In this document: positions 11,843 through 23,240 of the stretch, piece by piece
Position numbering within the stretch: position 1 is the first letter of the stretch
How the letters are laid out: each line of letters starts with the position of its first letter
NCBI RefSeq assembly: GCF_023065955.2
Contig: NW_026623067.1
Location: forward strand, 59,280,444 to 59,344,443
Length of the DNA stretch: 64,000 nt
Direction of reading: 5' to 3'
Source: Ursus arctos
Taxonomy: Eukaryota > Chordata > Mammalia > Carnivora > Ursidae
Program-made: the position numbers and the translations under genes
The notes under the pieces: model-generated
Database searches by the model: none
The model's input: only the letters and a program-made list of their open reading frames with translations
Told to the model about the DNA's origin: nothing

Positions 11843-12512
11843 GTTCAGTGAATTCTTAATATGTAGACAACTAGATAACTACCACCCAAATCAGGATGTG
11901 AGACACTTCCAACATGTCAGCAGGCTGCCTCATTCCCCCTTCCAGTCAATACCTCTCCCTAAAGGCAGCCTTTCTTCTCACATCTGACATCATAGATTTG
12001 CCTGTTTTTGAACTTCATGTAAACAGAACTTAGTATACTTTTATTAAGAACTTTTTTGTGTCTGGCTTCTTTTGCTCAACCTCGTGTTTGTGAGAATCAT
12101 CTGTGTTGTTGAGTGTTGAAGAATTTTTTTTTAAATTTCTGTGTAGTATCCCATTGTATAAAAATGCCATGATTTATTTGCTCCTTCTCGTATAAATGGA
12201 CATCAATCATTTCAAAATCGTTTAGCATTTCTATATGAATTTTAGGATCAGTTTGTCTGTTTCTGCAAAAAAGGCAGTTGGATTCTTATACAGATCCCAT
12301 TGAATCTGTAGTTCAATTTGCATAGTATTATCTTAAAAATACCATGTCTTCCAATAAATAAACACCGGATGTCTTTTCATTGATTTCAATCCTCTTTGCT
12401 TTTTTTTTTTTAAACAATGTGTTGTTTGCAGTATGCAAGTCTTGCCCTTCCTCAGTTACATTTATTTCTATTTTATACTTTCTGATGATACTATACATGA
12501 AGTTGTATTCTT

Positions 12513-12711
12513 TTTTTTTTTTAAGATTATTTATTTATTTATTTGACAGAGATAGAGACAGCCAGCGAGAGAGGGAACACAAGCAGGGGGAGTGGGAGAG
12601 GAAGAAGCAGGCTCATAGTGGAGGAGCCTGATGTGGGACTCGATCCCATAACGCCGGGATCACGCCCTGAGCCGAAGGCAGACGCTTAACCGCTGTGCCA
12701 CCCAGGCGCCC
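12513..12711 (-). mobile_element. Young CAN-SINE (bear-type variant)
   Basis: Exact 16-bp repeat atgaagttgtattctt at 12497-12512 and 12712-12727. Body contains 'gatagagacagccagcgaga' and head 'cgctgtgccacccaggcgcc'. Low divergence from the other young copies suggests recent activity of this subfamily. Confidence 0.95.
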
Positions 12712-12895
12712 ATGAAGTTGTATTCTTAATTTAGTTTTTAGATTGCTCACTGCTAGTGTACAGAAATCCAATGGATTTTCATATACTAATCTTGTATCCT
12801 GCTACTTGAATTAACTTGTTTATAAGCTTTAATAGTTTTTTGGTGGATTCTTTAAGGTTTTCTACAAATGACATCATGTCATCTGCAGACAGAAG

Positions 12896-13522
12896 TGTAA
12901 CAGCAGTCCAGCTGGTCTTCAGAATTAACTTGTTTCAGGCTAATGCACTCCCTACATGCTGACCTAAGTCCCTGGATCTGTAGCAGGTAGACCATGGGCC
13001 TTGAGGAGTGAAGGACCTAATGTTCCCAGGCCACAGTGGCCAGCAAGTCTGTGAAGCTGCCTTGGCTTTCTGATTAGTCTGGCAATTTTTTAGCAAAATG
13101 TTTTTCTTTTTTAGGTCACAAAAATGATTTTACTCACCTCCCTTTGTGTATCTGTAGACCTTGCCCTCCTTTGCAGAAAGAACGAAGTACTCCTACACAT
13201 CACAGAACAGGAACTGCACGTCCTCACACAGCCCCCGAGCCCTGAGGTAATGTCTGTAGCTGGCATCGCAGAGTCTGCCACGGAGTCTGCCCGTGATCAA
13301 GACATATTGCAGGCCACCGTGCTCCCTTTGCTGATTAACTACCCGAAACCCCTTTAAGAACCCCTGGGCCAGGCAGAAAGCTTGGAGTTGGTTTTGGGAC
13401 AAGAGTCTCCCTTCTACCCAGGTGGCTGGCTTCCTGAATAAAGCTCAAATTCCTTTCCAATCAAAATTTGTCTCTTGAGTATTGGTCTTTCGAGTGATGG
13501 CCCAACTTTGGGGTTCTGGAAT
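12896..13522 (+). mobile_element. Solo LTR inserted in the old L1
   Basis: The L1 text runs on across the insert: 'tcatctgcagacagaag' before it and 'agaagtagtttcacttcctc' after it, giving a 4-5 bp target duplication (a)gaag at 12891-12895 and 13523-13527. The insert starts TG, carries AATAAA at 13437-13442, and is followed by a U5-like 'ttgtctcttgagtattggtc'. The last bases are not the usual CA. No internal viral genes are present. Confidence 0.75.
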
Positions 13523-14105
13523 AGAAGTAGTTTCACTTCCTCTTCCCATCTTGATTCTCTGTTTTTGCCTAATTGCTTGACCAGAACCTCCAGTACAATG
13601 TTAAATAGAAGTGATGAGAACAGACATCTTTGTCTTGTTTCTGATCTTATGGAAAAAGTTTTCAGTATTTTACAAGTATGACTTTAGCTGTGGGTTTCTC
13701 ATGGATGATCTTTATCAGGCTGAGGAAGTTTCCTTTTACCCTATTTTGTTGAGTGTTTTCATTATGAAAGGGTGCTGGATTTTGTCAAATGTTTTTTCTC
13801 CATTTAGATGATCCTGTGGTTTTCCATTATTCTATTAATATGATGTATTACATTGATTCTTTCATATGTTGAACCAACCTTGCATTCTTGGGGATAAATC
13901 CCACTTGTTCAGGGTGTATAATCCTTTTTATATGATGTGAGATTTAGTTTTCCAGTATTTGCAGAGGATTTTTGCACCTGTGTTCATAAGTAATATTGGT
14001 CTGTGGTTTTCCTTTTTTGTGATGTCTGTCTTTATTATCACATTATACTTAATCCATAGAATGAGTTAGGAAGTACTTCTGTTTTATGTAGACTTTGAGA
14101 CGGAC

Positions 14106-14145
14106 CCTTCCTTCCTTCCTTCCTTCCTTCCTTCCTTCCTTCCTT
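14106..14145. repeat. (CCTT)n microsatellite
   Basis: About ten uninterrupted CCTT units at the T-rich end of the SINE at 14146-14253. It probably grew from the SINE tail. Likely length-polymorphic. Confidence 0.95.
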
Positions 14146-14253
14146 CTTTTTTTCCTCCTTTCTTTCCATAATCTCTATACCCAATGTGGGGCTTGAACTC
14201 ATGACTCGGAGATAAAGAGTTGCATGCTCCACTGACTGACCCAGCCAGGTGCC
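14146..14253 (-). mobile_element. Short CAN-SINE variant
   Basis: 'aatctctatacccaatgtgg', 'ttgaactcatgactcggaga' and head 'gacccagccaggtgcc'. Lies in the old antisense L1. No clean target duplication. Confidence 0.85.
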
Positions 14254-14402
14254 ACTGTACTAATTCTTTAAATGTTTGGCAGAATTTGGCAGTGAAGCTA
14301 TTTGTACCTGGGCTTTTTTGGGTGGGTACTTTTTATTTACTAATTCAATCTACTTATTGTCAGTCTATTCATATTATCTATTTTTTTCTTTTCTTGTTTT
14401 AG

Positions 14403-14890
14403 TGCCGCAACACCGCCCGCGGAGCCATGGCGTTAATTCGGGAGAAGGACGCGGCACAGACAGGTTAGCTTGCAAAAGAGAGCGTGGGTGCAGGGGACGA
14501 ACGCCAGGTGTGCCACCGCCAAGAGTGCGATTGCTGCAACCTCACGTATTTAGAGGTAATAATCAATCAAAGACAATCAAGGGGATGATCGGTGCATCCT
14601 AGTGAATAGTAGTACATCACGGGGAAGGTCATGGGATTAGATGATGTAAAGTTCAGCAAGTGAGGCCTATTCTTAAACATGTTTCTATGGGCCCTGTGGG
14701 CTATTGTCAAAAGCAATCAAGTTTCGGTTGGGGCAGTGTTCTGCCCTGAGTGAGCTGGGCGTTCCCAACTGCTGGGCAAGCAGGGCATTCCCGGCCGCTG
14801 TGCTCTGACATTTACGCTAAAGCCTGCAAGGTCACAAACATGTTTTCCTATTATATCCTTAGCATAAGCTCTCGGCCAGTGGCTGCTGCA
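14403..14890 (+). mobile_element. GC-rich solo LTR, class II (beta-like) candidate
   Basis: A 488-bp insert with much higher GC and CpG content than its surroundings. It begins TGCCGC, ends CTGCTGCA, and is flanked by an exact 6-bp duplication ttttag (14397-14402 and 14891-14896). TG...CA ends with 6-bp duplications are the habit of class II (ERVK-type) elements. I see no clear AATAAA, and the strand is assumed. No viral coding sequence is present. Confidence 0.6.
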
Positions 14891-14955
14891 TTTTAGATTT
14901 ATTTATTTGTGAGAGAGAGAGAAAGTGGGGAAAAGAGCAGAGGGAGAGAATTTTC

Positions 14956-15162
14956 TTTCTTTCTTTTTTTTTTAAAGACTTTATTTATTTATTTGACAGA
15001 GAGAGAGACAGCAAGAGAGGAAACACAAGCAGGGGGAGTGGGAGAGGGAGAATCAGCCTTCCCACTGAGCAGGGAGCCCGATGAAGGGCTCAGTCCCAGG
15101 CCCCTAGGATCATGCCCTGAGCCGAAGGCAGACGCTTAACGACTGAGCCACCCAGGCGCCCC
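14956..15162 (-). mobile_element. Young CAN-SINE nested in the broken SINE
   Basis: Full-length reverse SINE with head 'gagccacccaggcgcccc'. The exact 17-bp duplication agagggagagaattttc at 14939-14955 and 15163-15179 is itself host-SINE sequence. Confidence 0.95.
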
Positions 15163-16158
15163 AGAGGGAGAGAATTTTCAAGCAGACTCCCCACTGACTG
15201 CAGAGCCTGATGTGAGGCTTGATCCCATGACCCATGAGATCATGACCTGAGCTGAAACCAAGAATTGTACACTTAACCACCTGAGCCACCCAAGCGCCTC
15301 CTATTTTTTTCTTGAATCAGTTTTGAGTATTTGTGTGTTTTTAGGAATTTGTCCTTTTCATGTAGATTATCTAATTCGTTGACATGCGTTTGTTCATGGT
15401 GTCCCCTTATACTCTTTTTGATTTCTATAAGGTGGGTAGTAATGACCTTTTTTTCCTCTGATTTTAGTAATTTGGGTCTTCTCCTTTTGTCGTGGTCAGT
15501 CTGTTTAAAGGCTTTTCAATTTTGTCAATCTTTTCAAAGAACCAATTTTTTGGCTTTGTAGAACTTCTCTATTATTTTTCTCTTCTCTATTTCATTTGTT
15601 TCCACTCTAATATTAATTATTTACTTCAATTTGTCCATGCTTTGGATTTAGTATGCTCTTTATTTTTCTAGTCTCTTCATGTGGGAGGTTAGGTTATTGA
15701 TCTGAGATCTTTCTTCTTTGTTAATCTAACTGTTTACAGGTATAAATTTCCCTCTTGGCACTATTTTTGTTGCTTCCCATAAGTTTTGCTATGTTGTATT
15801 TTTGTTTTCACTCATTTCAAAGTACTTTTTGAATTCTGTTGGGATTTCTTCTTGGACCCATTTGTTATTCAGGAGCATGTTGTTTAATTTTCACATACTT
15901 GTAACCTTCCCAAATTTCTGTTATTAATTTCTAATTTCATTCCACTATTACCAGGGAACATACCTTGCATGATTTTAATCTTCTAAAATTTGTTGCAATT
16001 TGCTTTTTGGCCTACAACAAAGTCCATCCTGGAGAATATTTCATGTGTACTTAAGAAAATGTGTATTCTGCTGTTATGGGGAGGACTGTTCTATGTACGT
16101 CCATGAAGTCCATGAGTTGGTGAATAGTCTTATTAAAGTCTTCTTTTTCCTTGCTGCC

Positions 16159-16369
16159 CCCCCCCTTTTTTTTTAAGATTTTATTTATTTATTTATTTAT
16201 TTGAGAGAGAAAGGGAGAGAGAGCATGAGCAGAGGGAGAGGCGGAGGCAGAGGGAGACGCAGACTCCCCACTGAGTAGTGAGCTTGACGTGGGGCTTGAT
16301 CCCAGGACCCTGGGATAATGACCTAAGCCTAAGGCAGACACTTAACAGACTGACCCCCTCAGGCACTCC
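16159..16369 (-). mobile_element. CAN-SINE
   Basis: Reverse SINE with 10-bp repeat ccttgctgcc at 16149-16158 and 16370-16379. The head is partly decayed ('gaccccctcaggcactcc'). Confidence 0.9.
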
Positions 16370-16510
16370 CCTTGCTGCCTTTCTTTCTAGTTGCTCTATC
16401 CATTATTGAAAGTTGCATATTCAAGTCCAACTATTATCACTGAATTGCCTATTTCTCCATTCAATTCTGTGATTTTCAGATGTTTATTGGCCATTTGAAT
16501 GTACAATTCT

Positions 16511-17131
16511 ATTTATTAACTGTTCATTTCTTACATACTCATCTATATGTTTGAAAGATCTCAGAACAAGTTTAAAAAAGCAAAGCAAAGTGCTGAACAG
16601 TAGAGGGACAGACTGAGACACACATATGTGTCTATGTGTGCTTGCATGTATGCAATACACGCATATCTATGTTTTAATATGCCTCGTATGTTTTTGAAAA
16701 AATATGAAACAATAAAGTTGGAAGAATTATTTAAAAAGTCATTTATAGTGAACTATAAAAGCAACAAGACAAATTTCATTATAATTTGTCAAATTATGAG
16801 GGAAGTTTAAAAGAAGTGAAAAAAGTGAAGTAAGAATAAAGCTATGTGGGTATTGTGGGGGCAGTGAAGGGACGTTTAAACCTTGCTAGAATTTAAGTGG
16901 AAATGAGGAGGATCCAGGGAGTCAGCCAGACGGCCAAGGGAGATTGATCTCAAGTGAATCTAAGTGAAGTCTTTGATCTGTCTCTGGTAGAGGATTTCAA
17001 AAGAAATGCCCTTGAGGTGTAAGTCAATCAACTAAAGCAGTAAAACACAAGCTAACATCACCTGAAGAACTTTTTAAAATAAGGGCCACCTCAGACCAAT
17101 GGAACCAAAATATCTGGAAGTGGCTCTGGGG

Positions 17132-17169
<38 letters not shown>

Positions 17170-17400
17170 ACTCCCTCCCTAGGTGATTCTTATGGACCAA
17201 GAATTTGAAATCCCACAAAGTTGATGCTGATGTGCATAACATCAAACTACAATGTTTGGGAAAATTAGCTTTTATTTTGGGGTATGGTTATTATGATCAG
17301 TTTCCTTTAAATTTAAGCGTAATAAAATTAGGAAAAAAGGATTTGTGAGAAGTGACGTCAATACAGAAAAAATGAAATTATAGCTTTAAAAAGGTTTCTA
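16511..17400. other. Unassigned non-coding sequence
   Basis: AT-rich, with no gene or named repeat apart from the GT microsatellite at 17134-17167. Confidence 0.45.
17134..17167. repeat. (GT)n microsatellite
   Basis: About 16 uninterrupted GT units. The alternating purine-pyrimidine tract can adopt Z-DNA and is likely polymorphic. Confidence 0.95.
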
Positions 17401-17412
17401 TCTCAATATATG

Positions 17413-17604
17413 GGGTTTTTAAAAGATTTTTTTTTTTTTAATCTATTTAGAGAGAGAGCAATCGAGCACAAGCAGGGGGAGCAGGAGAGGGAAAAGCAGA
17501 CTCGCCGCTGAGCAGGGAGCCTGAAGCAGGGCTCCATCACAAGACTCCAGGATCACGAACCAAGCCGAAGGCAGATGCTTAACCAACTGAGCCACCCAGC
17601 ACCC
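17413..17604 (-). mobile_element. CAN-SINE
   Basis: Exact 11-bp repeat ctcaatatatg at 17402-17412 and 17605-17615. Body has 'cacaagcagggggagcagga' and head 'gagccacccagcacccc'. Confidence 0.92.
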
Positions 17605-17615
17605 CTCAATATATG

Positions 17616-18243
17616 TTTTTTTAAATGATTTTCATTCAATGAGCATTTATTGAATCTATGACATGCAAAGCCTTACACTAAAACTGTGAGTTTGGTTTTT
17701 TTTTTTTTTTAAATGGTAGGAAATGACTCTTATCCTTAAAATTGTTACAGTCTGGTTAGGAGATATAAATGACTAGTGATAGAACAAGGCAGAAAGAAAT
17801 GCCATAAGAAGAAACAGTGTCATGGAAACACTAAGAAGGTAACTGTACCAAGCAGAGGGAATGCAGAGACTTTACAGAGAAACCAAGATTTGAACTCAGG
17901 CTTGAAGGATGAGCAGAATCTCAGTAGGTGGAGAAATGAGGTAAGAGGGCAGATTCATTCCCCATTTGGGGAAGAGTAGGAGCAAAACCTCAGCAGTGAA
18001 AGAGTGCATTTAATTCACACCTCATTTTCACCTACATTTTCTACTGCAGAGGGTCCTGACTGATCGCCAGCCTGTCCCCACCTACACCCTCCTGCACCCC
18101 AGGCCTCTTGCCACCCAAGAGGGCCACAGCTCTCGTATTTCTGTAAAACATTGGGCAACTCATTAAAGAAAAGTTCATTATTGGCCTATAGCTACATAAT
18201 GTTCTCTAAATATTTATGCTTTTAAGATTTTTGTATTACCGAA
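17616..18243. other. Unassigned non-coding, old repeat-like
   Basis: 'gagcatttattgaatctatg' near 17640 and 'aaccaagatttgaactcagg' near 17880 resemble eroded mammalian LINE/MIR-type repeats. There is no gene. Confidence 0.35.
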
Positions 18244-18258
18244 TCAATGTCTGCTCTT

Positions 18259-18474
18259 TTTTTTTTTAAAGGAAATTTTTTTTTTTTTTAAGATTTTTAT
18301 TTATTTATTTGACAGAGACAGACAGCCAGCGAGAGAGGGAACACAGCAGGGGAGTGAGAGAGGAAGAAGCAGGCTCCCAGCGGAGGAGCCTGATGTGGGG
18401 CTCGATCCCACAATGCCGGGATCATGCCCTGAGCCAAAGGCAGATGCTTAACGACTGCGCCACCCAGGCACCCC
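18259..18474 (-). mobile_element. Young CAN-SINE with 15-bp target duplication
   Basis: Exact repeat tcaatgtctgctctt at 18244-18258 and 18475-18489. Full-length young variant. Confidence 0.95.
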
Positions 18475-18614
18475 TCAATGTCTGCTCTTATATCAAAATC
18501 AAATAACACTGCAGGGTATAAAACAGGAAGTGAAAGTCCCCCTTACAATTCAGCCCTCAGAGGTAAGCACTGGATGTAGGTATCCATCCAGTTTCTCTGT
18601 TTGTCTTTCTCTCC

Positions 18615-18845
18615 ATGTGTGTATACACACACACACACACACACACACACGTATACACACAGGTATATACATACATACACATGTATACACACATACACAC
18701 ATACACACGTACACACATACATATATAATACACACACATACATAATATTCTTTACATGTTCATACCAGACTGTATATACGTATATGTATATATATATATA
18801 TGTCTGTGCATATATGTGTGTATACACACCGTGTGTGTATGAGTA
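18615..18845. repeat. Composite (CA)n / (TA)n / (TG)n tract
   Basis: A perfect CA run (18626-18651) is followed by ACACAT-type units, then TATATA (about 18776-18802), then TG-rich units to about 18845. The left half is roughly the reverse complement of the right half, so a long imperfect hairpin is possible. The open frames predicted here on both strands are repeat artefacts. Confidence 0.92.
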
Positions 18846-19197
18846 TAGTAAACTAAGCAATTGTTTGTAGGTTTATTTATATATTTGATACATTTATAGA
18901 GCTTCTAATGTCTTAAATATAGTGTGTCTCTCTATACATGCACATATATGTTTACGTGTGAGGGGAAGTATGTGTTCCTCTCAAACTCTGGAACCTTTTG
19001 CTGACTGCCCCTCACATACCGCCTCAGTGCAAGCACTTAGCATGTTGGCGCAAGCCCTGCGTGGTCAGGTGGCTGCCTACCTCCAGCTCTGGCCTCCTCC
19101 TCAGCCATTCTGGCCACTTTTTAGAAGGATCTACAGTTGGGGAGAAAAAGGAATCGTGTTTCTCCTAAGTACACGCTTCAAAACTCGGGTCCTTTCA

Positions 19198-19405
19198 TGG
19201 GCGCCTGGGTGGCTCAGTCGTCAGGCGTCTGCCTTCGGCTCAGGGCGTGATCCTGGGGTTCTGGGATCGAGACCCGCATTGGGCTCCTCTGCTGGGAGCC
19301 TGCTTCTTCCTCTCCCACTCCCCCTGCTTGTGCTCCCTCTCTCACTGGCTGTCTCTCTCTCTCTCAAATAAATAAATAAAATCTTTAAAACAAAACAAAA
19401 CAAAA
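19198..19405 (+). mobile_element. CAN-SINE, sense, with 17-bp target duplication
   Basis: Head 'gggcgcctgggtggctcagt', tail AAATAAATAAATAAAATC followed by a CAAAA repeat. Flanking repeat aaactcgggtcctttca (19181-19197) and the same with one mismatch at 19406-19422. Confidence 0.95.
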
Positions 19406-19422
19406 AAACTCCGGTCCTTTCA

Positions 19423-19876
19423 GCAACTGTCTTCAAGATCAATATTTGACATAACTTGTAACGGTGATAAAGAAAAGACATTAGGGGAAGCAGAATGAAA
19501 GCCCGACCAGACACACGTGCAGACCAGGTTAAATGCTGGTCACGTGCTCTCTCCCCCAACTTCCAAGAGACAAAGCCCTCCCTCTTCCAGAATGACACCC
19601 GCGTGGGAGGGCTTAAGCGCGACACTGCTTCAGCCACACTGAGCTTTGTAAACTGCTCATAGTTCCGTGAACAAGCCCAGCTGCTTCACTTCTCTGGGCT
19701 TTTATGTGTTTTCCTTCCTCAAACTGGGACGTCCTCACCTGCCACAGTGCGAGCGGCAAGCTCGAATCCTCTTTCAAAACTCAGCACGTCGTGCAAAGTT
19801 GTTTTCTCCTATATGGAGGCCCCAATGAGATGTCCTCCACCCGGTGGTTTAGAAATAAGGCCGCCACAGAATAAAA
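19423..19876. other. Unassigned non-coding sequence
   Basis: No repeat named and no gene supported. Confidence 0.4.
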
Positions 19877-20058
19877 CACCTGGGTGGCTCAGTCAGTTAA
19901 GTGTCTGACTTTGGCGCAGGTCATGATCTCAGGGTCCTGGGATCAGCCCCCAGTTGGGCCCTATGCTCAGCTGGGAGTCCACTTGTCCCTGTGCCCCTCT
20001 CCCCGACTCGTGCTCACTCTCTCTCCCTCAAATAAATAAATACATTTTTTAAAAATGT
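19877..20058 (+). mobile_element. CAN-SINE, sense
   Basis: 'acacctgggtggctcagtca' head, 'ggtcatgatctcagggtcct', tail AAATAAATAAATAC. No target duplication resolved. Another SINE follows within 15 bp. Confidence 0.9.
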
Positions 20059-20068
20059 AAAAGTTATG

Positions 20069-20207
20069 CGATGTGCCTTGGTGGCTCAGTCAGTTAAGCA
20101 TCTGACTCTTGATCTCAGCTCAGGTCTTGATCTCAAGGTTGTGAGTTCAAGCCTTCCATGCTCAGTGTGGTGCCTACTTTGAAAAAAAAAAAAGAAAAGA
20201 AAAAAGA
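20069..20207 (+). mobile_element. Short CAN-SINE variant, sense
   Basis: 'tgccttggtggctcagtcag', 'gttgtgagttcaagccttcc' and an A-rich tail with AAAAG units. It sits directly after another SINE, a tandem pair of different subfamilies. Confidence 0.88.
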
Positions 20208-22620
20208 ACAGTGCCTAGCATATAGGAAGCACTGTATAACTATTTATAATAATTATTATTATTAGTGCCTTTGGATACAAAGGTTAAGTTATTTTTTTAG
20301 TTATCTCTTAAGGAATGGAAATTTTTTGTTAAAATGCCTAAATTTATTAATCTTTTTCTCCATGGCTTGTGCTTTTTGTGTCTAATGCTAGCTTTTTATT
20401 CTTGTTCCATGCTTTGCCAATTCTATGAGTGTTTTTACAGTTGAAAAGTTTTCCATCAAGCACTCTGGAACCCATTATGATTGGGAGAATAAGGAAAACA
20501 CTTGAATCTTTTCTTCTGTGTTTTGTTTTTTGCAAAGAACACATGACTTATTAAAGACAATTTGCTGTCAACAACATTGATTCAAGGAATAAAACTGATG
20601 AAAAAACAAAAGCAGACTCACATTCTGCCCCTGGAGCAAGACCTGCTGAATTCATATAGCCCAGTCTGTGAGTGTCCGAAGTCCTGGGGACAGCTTCCCC
20701 AGCAGGAAGCCTCAGGTACTCTGGCTCTCAGGGCCCCTCCTTTGAGAGTCTGGGGAGGAGAAATCACCAAGGGCTGGTCCTTTTCTCAAGCAGTACCCCA
20801 CTGGGAAGCTCAGCCTAACCTGGACATGATCCCTGTGCTCTTGACGCTCATCCCAACGTCAAGGAGAGGGCACTGGACCCAAGCCTGCAACTGACTCAAA
20901 GTGGACTCAATGATTCAAGTAGTACAGCCCCAGGAGGGAAGGCAGGGGACAAGCAAGAGGGAATACATCAAGCGTCCTGGGCAGGGTCTGCTAGGTGCGG
21001 TTCAAACCTCAGGCTGGAAAGGGGTCAAAACTGGGACTGAACCACCAGTTGACAAGTTCTGGGAAGAGGCTGAGCCACGCTGGTGGGAAGCAGTGCGTCT
21101 CTGAGCCTGCTGTGCTGGGTCTTAGAGCCTTGCAAGGGTACCAGCCTTCTTGTCGCCCTCACACTCCGTTCCGGTAAAGTGCTCAGAGCGTGCCCAGCCA
21201 GGACCTGCCAGAAAATCAGGAAATCCCAGAGCCAGGGGGAGAGGATGCTGACTCTGACCTTGCAAGGTCATGAAGACCATGTCTCTAACTACTTTTTACC
21301 TTCCCTGCCCTACCCTTTATCCCCAAACCTAGCATTTACAACTCTGCAATAAATAACCAGGAGTCTGAATAAATAGTAAAAAATCTAAATATTGCATGTT
21401 GGGGGAGGAGAATCATTCCCTCTTCGTTTCAAAGGATGATAGATGCTTTTCTAGACATTATCATGAAGACCTAAAATATGCTTTACTTCACTTACCTGAC
21501 TCTATAAAATAAGACTTTTAATCATGGTGTCATGCTGCGCATATATTGGTGCTCTTATATGGTATTTAAATTTAAAATCTTTATTTTTTGTGACTTTTCC
21601 CCCATTTTCTTTCCTACAGTTTCTTTCTTCTTTCAAATGCTGATATTTTTTTATATATGCCAGAATTCTTCTTTTGCTCTCATACAGCTTACGAGATCCG
21701 AACAAGTCTACGAGTGTTTTGCCAAAGCCCATGTCTGTTCAGTGAACTGAGTTGATTCGCTGTTCTGTGAAATCAAACCTCACCCATCACAGTAACTAAG
21801 TATTGTAGTCATTTTGCAATGTCATTCTCAGTGATTAAAATCACTTCCAGGCCCCTCCATGGTCGATTATTTCCTTCTGCTCTGTTGAAGACATTAGAAT
21901 ACTTGTGGGGAAAGTTCCATGGCGACAAAAGCAGAAGCAGTTACTATTCAGCGGAGATGCTGGCTAACAGAGAGCAGCACTGTCCAAGCCCGGGGAGATC
22001 AAGAAGGGCTACAAGCCACAGAACTCAACGTCACAGGACAACTCCGATAGCTAAAGTGAATGGTGGGAAAGCTCAAAGCTTCTTCCGGGAGAAAAGTCGG
22101 CTTTGCCTAGATACCCGCAAACTCTCTTCTATTTGGAATTCCTCAGAGAATATATATTGAGTTTGCTGCCATTCAATTTGTATCAGAAATCTAGCCCAGA
22201 GAATTGATACTCCGGGGAGATCCTATAGTTTTCCAAGTTTCTTTGGTCATGAAATCCTTACTGTAAGACAACATCATTCAGAAGCTACTCTGGTGGAAGT
22301 GGGAGGGAGACATTCAGAACTTCAGTTTCTTGAAGGAACTGATGTACCTATTTCTTTCCAACAGTGCAAGCCATGTATTAGAATATGTGTCCCCTGTTTC
22401 CCTGGCTGGCAAGCTCAATGCCCAGTTTTAATTTCAATCATAGCATGTTTGTTAATGTTTATTATCAGCACAGATACATTCTGTTTTTCCGTGGTCTTGA
22501 TTTTCTATTCTTATTTTCCTAATTTAATACTTATGTCCCAAGGGTCTGTTTCCAGCCCACATCACTCTCCAGAGACTCAGAACCAACTCTCTTCTCAACA
22601 TCTCAGTTTGGATTTCCACA
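20208..22620. other. Unassigned non-coding sequence, repeat-poor
   Basis: The longest stretch in this half with no recognised SINE. Several short open frames (for example 20562-20894 and 21819-22160) lack domains and splice context that I can defend. The end near 21280-21380 ('actctgcaataaataacc') contains an AATAAA-type signal, but no gene can be tied to it. Confidence 0.4.
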
Positions 22621-22636
22621 AGAATCTCAAACTCAG

Positions 22637-22836
22637 GGGGCTTGGGTGGCTCGGTAGGTTAAGCATCTGCCTTCAGCTCAGGTCATGATCCCAGGGTCCT
22701 GGGATTGAGCCCCATGGCGGGCTCCCTGCTCATCGGACAGCCTGTTTCTCCCTTTCCCTCTGCCCCTGCTTGTGTTCCCTCTCTGGCTCTCTCTCTCTCT
22801 CAAATAAATAAACAAAATCTTAAAAAAAAAAAAAAA
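22637..22836 (+). mobile_element. CAN-SINE, sense, with 16-bp target duplication
   Basis: Exact repeat agaatctcaaactcag at 22621-22636 and 22837-22852. Tail is AAATAAATAAACAAAATC then an A-run. Confidence 0.95.
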
Positions 22837-23034
22837 AGAATCTCAAACTCAGAAAGTTTAAAACTGCACTTAATTCCCCACCTAAAAAAAGTAAACAAAG
22901 TTCTTTCTCCTTGCTTTTCCCAGTCCCAAAGAATGTTAACCTCATCCGTTCAATAGCCCAAGTCAGAAATCTCAGTCATCCCTGATTTTTCTCTTTTTCT
23001 CATTCCTCTATATCTGTCAAGATTTCCTAGGTCA

Positions 23035-23224
23035 GGGGCGCCTGGGTGGCTCAGTCGTTAAGCATCTGCCTTCGGCTCAGGGCGTGATCCCAGGGTCCTC
23101 GGATCGGGCTCCTTTCTCCGCTGGGAGCCTGCTTCTTCCTCTCCCACTCCCCCTGCTTGTGTTCCCTCTCTCGCTGGCTGTCTCTCTCTGTCAAATGAAT
23201 AAATAAAATCTTAAAAAAAAAAAA
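23035..23224 (+). mobile_element. CAN-SINE, sense, with 16-bp target duplication
   Basis: Exact repeat aagatttcctaggtca at 23019-23034 and 23225-23240. Young variant with 'tcgctggctgtctctctctg'. Confidence 0.95.
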
Positions 23225-23240
23225 AAGATTTCCTAGGTCA

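Larger units (their letters stand above)
14391..15300 (-). mobile_element. CAN-SINE broken by an LTR and a second SINE
   Basis: SINE pieces at 14391-14402, 14891-14955 and 15163-15300 join into one element ending in 'gagccacccaagcgcctc'. The exact 13-bp repeat ctatttttttctt flanks the whole (14378-14390 and 15301-15313), and old L1 sequence resumes on both sides. Confidence 0.9.
11575..16510 (-). mobile_element. Long old L1, antisense, with many later insertions
   Basis: Read in reverse, the 3' UTR lies at the left (about 11575-12130), the reverse transcriptase region around 13560-14100 and 15300-15900, and the endonuclease side near 16050-16500. The order is collinear with L1 ORF2. It is broken by SINEs at 11645, 12513, 14146, 14391 and 16159, and by LTRs at 12896 and 14403. 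The frame is fully degraded, so it is non-coding. Confidence 0.85.

Noticed and set aside
14403..14602. Open frame reading through the GC-rich insert as a host exon
   Set aside because: Exact 6-bp duplication and TG...CA ends explain it better as an LTR, and the frame begins in L1 sequence.
18543..18870. Several Cys/Val/Tyr or His/Thr-rich open frames
   Set aside because: Products of the CA/TG microsatellite on both strands.
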